A stretch of DNA of 64,000 nt from SM1-50 sp964467345. GTDB taxonomy: Archaea; Thermoplasmatota; E2; DHVEG-1. Below are positions 16,641 through 24,737 of this stretch, in pieces; the stretch's first letter is position 1, and each line of letters opens with the position of its first letter. Below the pieces are notes generated by a model that was not told where the DNA came from, ran no database searches, and was given only the letters and a program-made list of their open reading frames with translations. The stretch is taken from contig CAYXPY010000006.1 of assembly GCA_964467345.1 (NCBI GenBank), positions 1 to 64,000 on the forward strand, in the 5' to 3' direction. The translations under genes and the position numbers were made by a program.

Positions 16641-18413
16641 ATGCTGAAAAAAAACAAATTATTGGTAAGCATGCTGATGGTGTGTCTTCTTCTTAGTATG
16701 ACTAACATCGGTGCTTCTCATGCTAGAGATCAAACCACTGGTATAAGTACAGATTATTCTTTTATCTTTTCATCATCATACAGTTCTATCCGTCAACCCG
16801 CTGAATTCGAGCCAATGGAAGGCGTACTCATCCGCTATCCTTTTGGTATTACCTATAATGTCATCAAGGAAATGGCAGAAGACGTCAATGTGGTGACCAT
16901 TGTTGCCAGCGTCTCAGAAAAAAACACAGTTCTTACTCAATATCAGAACCAGGGTGTGGACATTAGTCATTGCTCTTTTCTCATTGCTCCCACGGATACG
17001 CATTGGACCCGAGATTATGGCCCTTGGTTTATCGTAACAGAGGATGACGCGCAAGGGGTTGTTGATTTCACCTATAACCGACCTCGGCCGAATGACGATC
17101 AGATCCCTACCAAATATGCGATTAACCAAAGTCTCCCGGTGTTCGATATGCCTCTTGTGGCTACCGGGGGAAACTATATGACCGATGGACAAGGGATTGC
17201 GATATCAACGACCTTGATCTGGGAAGAAAACACAGGGTATACCCATGAACAGATCAATCAGATAGTAGAGCAGTATCTTGGGATTGACACCTACCATGTA
17301 GTTCCTGATGTCAATGGTGAATACATAAAGCATGTTGATTGTTGGGGGAAGTATCTATCACCAGACACGATTTTGATCAGAGAGGTTCCTACGAGCCATT
17401 CGCAGTACGACGAAATCGAGACAGCCGTGGATTATTTCGAGTCTCAACTCAGCTGTTATGGGACACCGTATACTGTTGTTCGGGTCTATACACCAGAAAA
17501 TCAGCCCTATACGAACTCGCTTATTTTGAATGATAAAGTATTAGTTCCTATCACTGGGAGTCAATGGGATGATGATGCGATATTGTCCTATCAACAGGCG
17601 ATGCCGGGCTACGAGGTGTTAGGTTTTACTGGATCATGGGCTTCCACTGATGCACTTCATTGCCGAGCGATGGGGATAACTGACCGTTACATGCTTTACA
17701 TCGAGCATACCCCTTTATACGGCGATCAAACCAGTCAAACAGGATATGATGTCCAAGCCAGGATTATCCCCTACAGCCAGCAGAACCTTGTTTCTTCAGC
17801 AACAGGGGTCTATTGGGGGATTGATAACAGTAGCTGGAATTTTATTCAGATGCAGTCCTTGGGAAATGATTACTATCATGCGGTGATTCCCCCGCAGGTC
17901 AATGGAACCATGGTGTCGTATTATATCCATGCAGAGGATAGCTCTGGTCGGACTGAGGACCATCCATATATCGGTGCACCTGATGCTCATTTCTTTACCG
18001 CAAAAGGAGATGTTCAGCAGAACACGGCTCCCGAGACCCCTCAGAGACCCTCCGGTCAGTCTTCTGGGAAGGTCGGCTCGATTTATCTGTATTCAACGAC
18101 GACTACCGATGCTGATAATGACATGGTGTACTATCTCTGGGATTGGGGGGACGGGAATTTCAGTGAATGGCTCGGCCCGTTTGGCTCAGGTGCGACTGCC
18201 ACGGCGCAACATTCATGGTCTGTCAAGGGGACGTATTCGGTTCGGGTGAAGGCAAAGGATGTATACGACGCTGAGAGCAACTGGTCTGAACCTCTTTCGG
18301 TGACCATGCCACGAAGCTTTTCCAATGTATGGCTGTTCTTTGAGAAACTGCAACAACGGTTTCCTGTTCTCTACCTGTTTTTTGAGGAATTTTTCAGCCG
18401 GCTTGGCGTGTAA
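16641..18413 (+). CDS. Secreted peptidylarginine deiminase (PPAD type) with PKD domain
   Basis: This enzyme should convert arginine to citrulline and ammonia. After a signal peptide (MLKKNKLLVSMLMVCLLL) the deiminase fold has Asp125 (TRDYGPW), His231 and Asp233 (KHVDCWGKYL) and nucleophile Cys341 (DALHCRAMG). Arg147 and Arg149 in YNRPRPNDD correspond by a constant offset to the two arginines with which Porphyromonas PPAD holds the peptide C-terminal carboxylate, so specificity for C-terminal arginine is plausible; agmatine deiminases lack this pair. An Ig-like domain, a PKD-like domain (VYYLWDWGDGNFSEWLG) and a tail (FPVLYLFFEEFF) follow. It sits directly after the gingipain-like protease. 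Confidence 0.9.
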   Translation: MLKKNKLLVSMLMVCLLLSMTNIGASHARDQTTGISTDYSFIFSSSYSSIRQPAEFEPMEGVLIRYPFGITYNVIKEMAEDVNVVTIVASVSEKNTVLTQYQNQGVDISHCSFLIAPTDTHWTRDYGPWFIVTEDDAQGVVDFTYNRPRPNDDQIPTKYAINQSLPVFDMPLVATGGNYMTDGQGIAISTTLIWEENTGYTHEQINQIVEQYLGIDTYHVVPDVNGEYIKHVDCWGKYLSPDTILIREVPTSHSQYDEIETAVDYFESQLSCYGTPYTVVRVYTPENQPYTNSLILNDKVLVPITGSQWDDDAILSYQQAMPGYEVLGFTGSWASTDALHCRAMGITDRYMLYIEHTPLYGDQTSQTGYDVQARIIPYSQQNLVSSATGVYWGIDNSSWNFIQMQSLGNDYYHAVIPPQVNGTMVSYYIHAEDSSGRTEDHPYIGAPDAHFFTAKGDVQQNTAPETPQRPSGQSSGKVGSIYLYSTTTTDADNDMVYYLWDWGDGNFSEWLGPFGSGATATAQHSWSVKGTYSVRVKAKDVYDAESNWSEPLSVTMPRSFSNVWLFFEKLQQRFPVLYLFFEEFFSRLGV

Positions 18414-18421
18414 AAAACCGT

Positions 18422-18439
18422 CTTTTTTTTTATTTTTTT
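18422..18439. terminator. Shared T/A-rich terminator between convergent genes
   Basis: A run of nine T, then ATTTTTTTA, lies between the stops of the deiminase gene and the DUF4314 gene. It would serve the plus-strand transcript. Confidence 0.4.
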
Positions 18440-18633
18440 ACGACTTTGTATTTGTCGATGGGATCAAGTAACGCGAGTTGTTCACCGTTATCCCATTGAA
18501 CCCAGACTAATGTTTCATCTGTCTCATGCTCTATTTTTGTTACCGTCCCTCGAGCCCCTGGCTTTAATCTCGTCATGGAGTCATTGATGAAGACCAGCTC
18601 GATTCGGTCGCCGATACTTACTTTGTTTTTCAT
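18430..18633 (-). CDS. DUF4314 family small protein
   Basis: This 67-residue beta-barrel protein matches DUF4314: GDRIELVFINDS, then LKPGARGTVTKIEHE and VWVQWDNGEQLALLDPIDKY. Members are small and SH3-like and occur in archaea, phages and Gram-positive plasmids. Their function is unknown; a nucleic-acid-binding role has only been guessed from the fold. The leader AAGGGGGATAACAC before the ATG is close to that of the two secreted-enzyme genes to the left. tRNA-Gly lies immediately upstream, so it may be read from the same region. Confidence 0.85.
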   Translation of the reverse strand: MKNKVSIGDRIELVFINDSMTRLKPGARGTVTKIEHETDETLVWVQWDNGEQLALLDPIDKYKVVKK

Positions 18634-18658
18634 GTGTTATCCCCCTTATTTTTTTGGA

Positions 18659-18730
18659 TGCGGGTAACGGGATTCGAACCCGTGTGACTAGCTTGGGAAG
18701 CTAATATCATAACCACTAGATCATACCCGC
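18659..18730 (-). tRNA. tRNA-Gly (CCC)
   Basis: The acceptor arms GCGGGTA and TACCCGC pair perfectly. The anticodon stem TTAGC/GCTAG encloses the loop TTCCCAA with anticodon CCC. The T arm is ACGGG, TTCGAAT, CCCGT. The discriminator is A and CCA is not encoded. A TATA-like ATATATTTAAAA lies about 40 bases upstream. Confidence 0.95.
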
Positions 18731-18837
18731 GTATGTGCAACCACTGGCCAAACCAGATTATGCTTGTACTTTTAAATATATCTCTCTAGGCTAGGTTCTT
18801 CCTTACCTTAAGAAAAAAACATCGATTTTTTTCCCCA

Positions 18838-21800
18838 TCATCTTTTGCGAGAGAATCCAGCGATGATTCGTTTTGTAAAAAACGTTACTATTAACAAAAT
18901 TAGCGATATAATCGACAGATAAAAACTGATGCTTGGTCCCCATGAGCAGGGTACAGCTGTTTGCACTGATTGACCTGGTATCGAGATATCAAGAGTGCCA
19001 CTCCCCATGAAACTGCCGACCCCTACCTGTGTTAATTGGCTTAGCGCATAATAAAAAACAACCACCGTAAGAAAGATGATTATGATGCTTAAAACAGATA
19101 TCATTATGGTTGTTTTCCGCAGTTTTTTCTCTGTTAACAGACTGAAAAAAATCAAAAGACAAGTGACACCGACTAGTATAGCTAATACTCCCAACACCAT
19201 CGTGACTTCAGATGGCACAGCACTGATTTCCCCTCCTGTCGCATTCGATGATTTCGTCAGAGTGATCAATTTTGAGGGTATGACCATGGTCGTGGTCGCT
19301 GTTGATACGGTGTTAGTTTCGCCACTTAATGCCCACCATGGTGATATAAGTGCAATAATGAGCAAACCAATAGCAAAAAGTTTCAGACAGGTAATGACCT
19401 GTCGTTTCCATATGAGGAACCCAAGGGTAGCGATCAGGAAAGCAATGCCAAGATAGAGAACCACGGTATGAAGAAGTGACCCTTGCGAGGTAAGGATATC
19501 CATTTTTTTATCTCCGCGGATTTGAATCTGTTGCTGGGCGATAGGTTCGTCATTTTCACGAACAAGGATTTCGTAATCCCCTGGTGGTAACGATGCTGTA
19601 ACAGTCCCGTTCTGTTGAATCGAAATCGACTTAGTTTTTTCGTGCCTCTGAAGAGATACCTCCCCTTTTGAAAGCAAGTCTGCATAGGAGTTAAAAACGG
19701 AGAGAACAAGAACAAACTCTGCAGGAAACATTACCGCCAGGCTTGTGGTTTGTTTAAGGCTGACTTCTTGCTCCACTCGAAATGACTTATAACTCAGACT
19801 CAGCTGATACGATGCTGGGAGAAGATTTTTGAACTGATGCGATCCGTCCTTGCTTGAGTCACCTAGTATAGTGGTCGGGATAGCCATCTCACTGCTCACC
19901 AGTGTTGGATTGACATCAACAGCAGGGGGAAAACCCCAGGTGTCAGTGACCGTCACGGAGAGGCTGTATCGGTCAAGGGAAAATGATTTTTTCATATCGA
20001 TAAATCGACGGATGCTATTGAGCTTTACTTGTTCTTCTCCAATTAAAAATCCTTGATAGAAGAGTTTCAACTGATACGTTTTTAAAGAATAACACGGGGC
20101 TAAAAGATGAGAGTTACCCTCGGAATCGGTTAGAGTTTCTGCGATGGTCGTATTGTCAATTTCTAAGATACATCGGACATTCTCCACCCCTACGTTATCC
20201 TGATCGACCAAAGAAACACGAATCCCACCCTGGGGTCGACAGCGGACCCGGATAGCGGTGTCTTTCGTTAGATTCACAAGACCAAAACCAATGTACTGAC
20301 GCTGCTTGGCAAATCTTGGGTTCTCCCGATAGATTTTCACAAGATACTCACCGGAATCAAGATCAGGGAAACGGATCTTCTTGAACAAAGAGAGATTCTT
20401 CCAATCAAAAATCCCCAGGGCCATCTGAATCTTCTGTCGCAGGTTCTTCCCGGTCATATTCAGCGAAATGGACCCTAGGGAAAGACGACCGACTGACCCT
20501 GAGGAACGAAAACTGTTCTGCTGATACAGCTCTGCATAGATATATGATACGTTTTTCCCCAACGCCGCAGAGAACAAGGATCCCAGTGGGACCGATCGAG
20601 CAAAATGAGCATACACGGTCAATGTAAATCGTTCTTTTTGTTCCTCTCCCTCAGTGGCGTTTCCTCGAAAGACCGGGATATCTTTAATCAGTTTTTGATA
20701 GATCGTGGATTCTTCGTCAATTCTGGGATATCCCCCGGTTTCAACAGTTAAAAACTCTACTTTGTATTGATAGATTTTTCCCTGGTCAAGGGTGGTTTGA
20801 TGGTTGCCGTTTTCATAAGCGTTTCGTGTAAGATGTAAATTTCCTGTATCTGCTTCAAGTCCTGGTAATTTGATGTTCTGCTTCGCAAAAACTTTGATTT
20901 GAACGCCGTCATCTGAGCCCTCGGTAATCCCTGTGTTCGAGTTAAAAATGAGTCCGTGGACTTTCCCTGAACCTGCATCACCAAGACAGATCCATCCCTT
21001 GGGCCCTAGTTCCACATCGTCCTCTGTAGAAAGCACTAGCTCGCGTTCTGTGCTCTCTGGGTTCTGAGGCACGGAATACTCTTGGACGGTGTTATCTGCT
21101 GAATAGATATACACCATGGGTAATATTTCTCCAACGTTCATTTTCTCTATCGATGCACTCCGGGATTTAATAGAAGTGATGCCCCCGATAACACCATCCA
21201 GTACTGTTGGTTCTTCAATCGTAATAGATTTTAACATCTCATGATGACCGTCGATTAGTATTTTTTTTGCATTCGTTGGGCTATAGTAATAGGTGTAAAT
21301 GTTATCTGACTTCAGATCGCCGCGTGGGGATATGCATTCTAACCGTACCCGGACCATCAGATTTCCCTGCACCAGTATTGTTTTTGTAATCTCTGTAGAC
21401 CACGATGTACCAACATAATCAGGTTCACCAGGTACACCATAACGGAAATCAAAAAATCCTACCTGATCCAAATTGTAGGTCTCAACAGCAGTAGAATTTG
21501 GTTTAAATTTAATGGCGGAAAGAGCGATGGGATTGCCAAGCAGCTGACCCTTCTGTATCACTGCATAGATGACAAAGTTCTCCTGCTTGATTCCGTAATA
21601 ATCAAAATCTATTTTTTGACCAGGGATTGGTTCATAAAAATAATGAGTATCCTCGACAGTCACATGCGTTGGGTAATCTGCTGGTGCTGTTTCTTTTGAA
21701 TCGTATAGGATAAAATATTTTTCCTTTCCTGTTGCTACCTCAGGAATTAAAAACACAAGGCTGCATGATTTGATATGCGTCTCATCAGCGTGTTCGATGT

Positions 21801-22101
21801 CGTAGACCTGTGATTCGATCTCCTGCATGCCTGATCCGTCGTCCACACCGACACGGACTGAATGGGCTATCTCGTTTGTCCCCCAGCAAGGGTTCTCGAA
21901 TGTAATTCTGAAATCGATGGGTTGGTATTTGGCGGTTTCATTACTTGTATCATATGGAATTGTGATTTCTTGTTTGTACGCAAGGGTATCGATCGTCGTC
22001 TCAAGATAGTCCTGAGCAGGTATCCCTGGAACAACAACAGAGGATAGGAACAGTAAAGTAATTATTAACCTGAGAAAATCCTGCTGAATCGTCGATATCA
22101 T
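18838..22101 (-). CDS. Very large membrane-anchored surface protein
   Basis: A 1087-residue protein with an N-terminal signal or anchor (LRLIITLLFLSSVVVPGI). The ectodomain of about 850 residues is beta-rich. Its first part (DFRITFENPCWGTNE, VLDGVIGGITSIKS, EYSVPQNPE) is not a family I know. The later part contains carboxypeptidase-regulatory-like beta units (GGIRVSLVDQDNVGVENVRC; VTDTWGFPPAVDVNPTLVSS; PPGDYEILVREND). The last 200 residues hold about five membrane segments separated by a Thr- and Ser-rich loop, ending in RKR. It may be a cell-surface scaffold or sensor. It is transcribed alone, with a TATA-like TTTATATAAAT about 40 bases before the ATG and no ribosome binding site. Confidence 0.75.
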   Translation of the reverse strand: MISTIQQDFLRLIITLLFLSSVVVPGIPAQDYLETTIDTLAYKQEITIPYDTSNETAKYQPIDFRITFENPCWGTNEIAHSVRVGVDDGSGMQEIESQVYDIEHADETHIKSCSLVFLIPEVATGKEKYFILYDSKETAPADYPTHVTVEDTHYFYEPIPGQKIDFDYYGIKQENFVIYAVIQKGQLLGNPIALSAIKFKPNSTAVETYNLDQVGFFDFRYGVPGEPDYVGTSWSTEITKTILVQGNLMVRVRLECISPRGDLKSDNIYTYYYSPTNAKKILIDGHHEMLKSITIEEPTVLDGVIGGITSIKSRSASIEKMNVGEILPMVYIYSADNTVQEYSVPQNPESTERELVLSTEDDVELGPKGWICLGDAGSGKVHGLIFNSNTGITEGSDDGVQIKVFAKQNIKLPGLEADTGNLHLTRNAYENGNHQTTLDQGKIYQYKVEFLTVETGGYPRIDEESTIYQKLIKDIPVFRGNATEGEEQKERFTLTVYAHFARSVPLGSLFSAALGKNVSYIYAELYQQNSFRSSGSVGRLSLGSISLNMTGKNLRQKIQMALGIFDWKNLSLFKKIRFPDLDSGEYLVKIYRENPRFAKQRQYIGFGLVNLTKDTAIRVRCRPQGGIRVSLVDQDNVGVENVRCILEIDNTTIAETLTDSEGNSHLLAPCYSLKTYQLKLFYQGFLIGEEQVKLNSIRRFIDMKKSFSLDRYSLSVTVTDTWGFPPAVDVNPTLVSSEMAIPTTILGDSSKDGSHQFKNLLPASYQLSLSYKSFRVEQEVSLKQTTSLAVMFPAEFVLVLSVFNSYADLLSKGEVSLQRHEKTKSISIQQNGTVTASLPPGDYEILVRENDEPIAQQQIQIRGDKKMDILTSQGSLLHTVVLYLGIAFLIATLGFLIWKRQVITCLKLFAIGLLIIALISPWWALSGETNTVSTATTTMVIPSKLITLTKSSNATGGEISAVPSEVTMVLGVLAILVGVTCLLIFFSLLTEKKLRKTTIMISVLSIIIIFLTVVVFYYALSQLTQVGVGSFMGSGTLDISIPGQSVQTAVPCSWGPSISFYLSIISLILLIVTFFTKRIIAGFSRKR

Positions 22102-22275
22102 AGAACTATAATAGTATTATCATCTATTTATATAAATATTCTTTTTAACTAAATCCAGGTGAAATATCCATGACTTTAAGAAGGGGGATATGGTCCGTAG
22201 TATTTATAGGAAAAAACGCCGAAAGACGGTATCTTACCTTGGAGCTGGGAGACGTATCAGAAATGATGCTATGTT

Positions 22276-22614
22276 CTACGGTGTAATAACGGTATCTGAT
22301 TTCATTACAATAGAGACAACCTCTTGCATGTCGATAATGCGACCTATCGCTAGTTTCTTATCGAGTTCATAAAAACCAATACAGGTTTGACAAGCCACGA
22401 GGTCAACCCCTGCTTTGGAAAGCCCGGTGAGGGCATCAAGGACCGACGATTGGGTGGTAAGCAGATTGACTGCTGAGTTATAAAATATGATCGTATCTGG
22501 TTTTTTTGGTGATGCCCAGAGTTTACGTAGGAACCCACCTATCATGGTTTTTCCCAGCTCATCGCTTCCTTTCCCGAGAACCTCGCTATGTATAATGATT
22601 GTTGTTTTTGTCAT
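22276..22614 (-). CDS. Stand-alone YedF C-terminal (DsrE-like) protein
   Basis: The 112 residues align with the C-terminal DsrE-like half of YedF, the sulfurtransferase-like protein linked to selenium metabolism: IIIHSEVLGKGSDELGK, TIIFYNSAVNLL, then GVDLVACQTCIGFYELDKKL, with Cys75 and Cys78 at the place of the family's conserved CxTC. The N-terminal TusA-like half of full YedF is missing; the start has AAGGTG 5 bases upstream, so the gene is complete as it is. The role may be sulfur or selenium transfer. It lies near a gene set of the rSAM/selenodomain type, which supports, but does not prove, a link. Confidence 0.8.
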   Translation of the reverse strand: MTKTTIIIHSEVLGKGSDELGKTMIGGFLRKLWASPKKPDTIIFYNSAVNLLTTQSSVLDALTGLSKAGVDLVACQTCIGFYELDKKLAIGRIIDMQEVVSIVMKSDTVITP

Positions 22615-22714
22615 GGTTTCACCTTATAAGATACCTTAAAACAGGTGATGTCCTAAAAACTTATGTGTCCCATAAACTATTAGTTCTTCCTCCTTATATA
22701 GTTGGTATAGTCTT

Positions 22715-23593
22715 ATGAAAAAAACAAAGTTCATCCCCAGTATTGTTCTTCTTTTATTTTTCCTTATTTCTCTTTCTGTCCCTCCAGTAATTGGTCAAGA
22801 ACCCTCATCCTCCGTTATTTATGTTGGTGGAACTGGGCTAGGGAACCATTCTAGTATCCAGAGTGCCCTTCTTACCGCTCCGATTGGTAGCGTTATCTTT
22901 GTTTACAACGGTACCTATTATGAGCATCTCATCATTGAAAAATCGATTCACCTTATCGGTGAAAACAAGGATACGACTATTATTGACGGTAATGGCGGTT
23001 CTTTTGTTGTAACACTTGCCGCTGATCATATCACTCTTTCTGATTTTACCATCACAAATAGCCAGAAAAAATTCCCATTCGCTGGTATCTATGTCACCTC
23101 AGATTTCAACACGATTTCAGACACCATCCTAACCGATAATTATTATGGGATGCAATTAGGCTATTCAGCCGGTGGTAATCTGATTGTCAACAATTCGATT
23201 TTCCAGAACAGACAATGCGGGATTTACTTTAACCATGCATCAAACAACCGACTCATCGGCAATGTCGTCTCCGATCATCCCGTGAACGGATTTGGGCTCT
23301 ATGAATTCTCAAATAACAATGTGATTGTGAATAACACGTTTTCTTTGAATCAGCATACAGGGATAAATATCCGAGACTCCTATCAAAACCAGGTGATTGG
23401 AAATAGATTTGATCAAGACGAGATAGGGTTGCATACACCATCTCCTGAGTATCAGACCACAGCTCGTGACAATGTTTTTCTGCAGAATCCAGTGGCCTTG
23501 GAAGAAGAGCGTGATGCAATGGTGTTCACCGTTGTTATCTTCGATATTTTAGTGTTCTTTGTGTTTGTCCTGTTAAGAAAAATATCGTTGTGA
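22715..23593 (+). CDS. Secreted right-handed beta-helix (NosD-like) protein
   Basis: After a signal peptide (MKKTKFIPSIVLLLFFLISL) the protein forms a parallel beta-helix with Asn-rich turns: repeated units such as NSIFQNRQCGIYFNHASNN, GNVVSDHPVNGFGLYEFSNN and NNTFSLNQHTGINIRD. This is the NosD or periplasmic copper-binding-like repeat; such proteins bind carbohydrates or other surface ligands. A C-terminal membrane helix (VVIFDILVFFVFVLLRK) anchors it to the cell. A TATA box at about 22693 lies close to the ATG, so the transcript is probably leaderless. No catalytic residues are evident. Confidence 0.85.
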   Translation: MKKTKFIPSIVLLLFFLISLSVPPVIGQEPSSSVIYVGGTGLGNHSSIQSALLTAPIGSVIFVYNGTYYEHLIIEKSIHLIGENKDTTIIDGNGGSFVVTLAADHITLSDFTITNSQKKFPFAGIYVTSDFNTISDTILTDNYYGMQLGYSAGGNLIVNNSIFQNRQCGIYFNHASNNRLIGNVVSDHPVNGFGLYEFSNNNVIVNNTFSLNQHTGINIRDSYQNQVIGNRFDQDEIGLHTPSPEYQTTARDNVFLQNPVALEEERDAMVFTVVIFDILVFFVFVLLRKISL

Positions 23594-23617
23594 TTCCTGA
23601 TTTTTTAGAGATGAGAC

Positions 23618-24052
23618 TTAGGAGCGTTTTTTTCGAAGAAAGACCACTGTGGCTGTCATGACAAGAGCAAAGAGGATAAGCAGCATTAGCACATAGACAA
23701 GAGTATAAGCGATGTACCGGTCAATGATTAGGACAAAGAGAGAGTAGGCGATAATAAACCCAATACCAGCAAAACCAAACATCTGAGCAGACGGTCTTGT
23801 TTGAATGAGACGTATACAGGCGATGATGAGCAGGGCACCAGAGACAAACAAGGCAAATGCTAACGTAATTGAGTTGATGATATACCTCGATGAATAGCTC
23901 CAGATAAATCCCTGGTATGCCGTGTTCAGAGCAACCAACGAGGCAAACAACGACACGCTTCCGACCGCAAGATAAGCTGAATAGACAAGCAGCGTTTTTT
24001 TATTTGTAAACAAGCGTGTTTCTGCGTTATTTTCTCGGTCTGATGGCATCAT
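23618..24052 (-). CDS. Four-helix membrane protein at the end of the rSAM/selenodomain run
   Basis: The 144-residue protein has four membrane segments (LLVYSAYLAVGSVSLFASLV; IINSITLAFALFVSGALLII; MFGFAGIGFIIAYSLFVLII; LVYVLMLLILFALVMTATVV) and a basic C-terminus RKKRS. Family not recognised. Its start overlaps the 3' end of the glycosyltransferase gene by 26 bases, so it is the last gene of the minus-strand run from pepD. A role in the same pathway is inferred from that coupling. Confidence 0.7.
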   Translation of the reverse strand: MMPSDRENNAETRLFTNKKTLLVYSAYLAVGSVSLFASLVALNTAYQGFIWSYSSRYIINSITLAFALFVSGALLIIACIRLIQTRPSAQMFGFAGIGFIIAYSLFVLIIDRYIAYTLVYVLMLLILFALVMTATVVFLRKKRS

Positions 24053-24737
24053 CGTCCTCTGTCAGTATCTTCTTCTGCTGTAAGTATGTTATGGTCTGTG
24101 AGGATTTAAAAGATGTATTTTTGTTCCGTTTGATGAGCTGTTTCAAATCATCAAGGGTATCGACATCTCTCCATTGTGGTAAAAGAATAACGTTCTTTTT
24201 GGTGTCCTGAATCTTCTGTAAGGTCTGTGTAAGTACGGAACCTGTCCCCCACTCAACATCATCAAAGACCAAGGGTTCAAAGCTGCTGCGTTGAAACCCA
24301 ATCAAGTAGTATCCTCCATCTGAGGCGGGCCCCAGTACGATGTCATGGGTGTACAGCTCTTGAAATGCTTGTTCAAGGTATGTTACCGGGAGATCTGGGC
24401 TGTCACTTCCTATGAGGACGACCCGCTGGAACCCTTCCTGGCATACATCGGTTAAACACTGTTTCATCCGCTCCCCCAGATTAGACCCCTTCTGTGGGAC
24501 AAACACGAGGTTGTGACCAAGCCATTCTTGGAATTTTTCTTTTTCATGCATAGGCAGAAAACAGATGCGAAGCTGTGCATTGATTTTCTGTGTAGTGACA
24601 AGTGTATCATGAACAAAGCATCGATAGAGCTCTTGGACAATGGTCTCGTCTAGGTCTGCAGAAAGCCTTAGTTTTACTGTTCCCTTCTGTGGGTATTTTA
24701 CAAACAAAAGGAGACAACAATCGTGTGTATCGGTCAT
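24027..24737 (-). CDS. TIGR04282-type glycosyltransferase (rSAM/selenodomain-associated transferase 1)
   Basis: This GT-A-like nucleotidyl/glycosyltransferase (DUF2064) is found with ArsS in arsenosugar-type gene clusters. Matches include LLLFVKYPQKGTVKLRLSA, GSNLGERMKQCL, VVLIGSDSPDLPVTYL with the metal-binding SDSPDLP, LGPASDGGYYLIGF and WGTGSVLTQTL. It starts within the stop of the Fe-S oxidoreductase gene (4-base overlap) and overlaps the next gene. In the arsenosugar proposal it handles the sugar step, but its donor and acceptor are unproven in any archaeon. Confidence 0.9.
   Translation of the reverse strand: MTDTHDCCLLLFVKYPQKGTVKLRLSADLDETIVQELYRCFVHDTLVTTQKINAQLRICFLPMHEKEKFQEWLGHNLVFVPQKGSNLGERMKQCLTDVCQEGFQRVVLIGSDSPDLPVTYLEQAFQELYTHDIVLGPASDGGYYLIGFQRSSFEPLVFDDVEWGTGSVLTQTLQKIQDTKKNVILLPQWRDVDTLDDLKQLIKRNKNTSFKSSQTITYLQQKKILTEDDDAIRPRK

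Noticed and set aside
16641..18413. Agmatine deiminase
   Set aside because: The protein has a signal peptide, PKD domain and the double-Arg motif of PPAD, none of which is expected in a cytoplasmic agmatine deiminase.
22190..22372. Plus-strand ORF of 60 codons after AAGGGGGAT
   Set aside because: It has an attractive leader but overlaps the YedF-like gene on the other strand for nearly half of its length, and the product shows no recognisable pattern.
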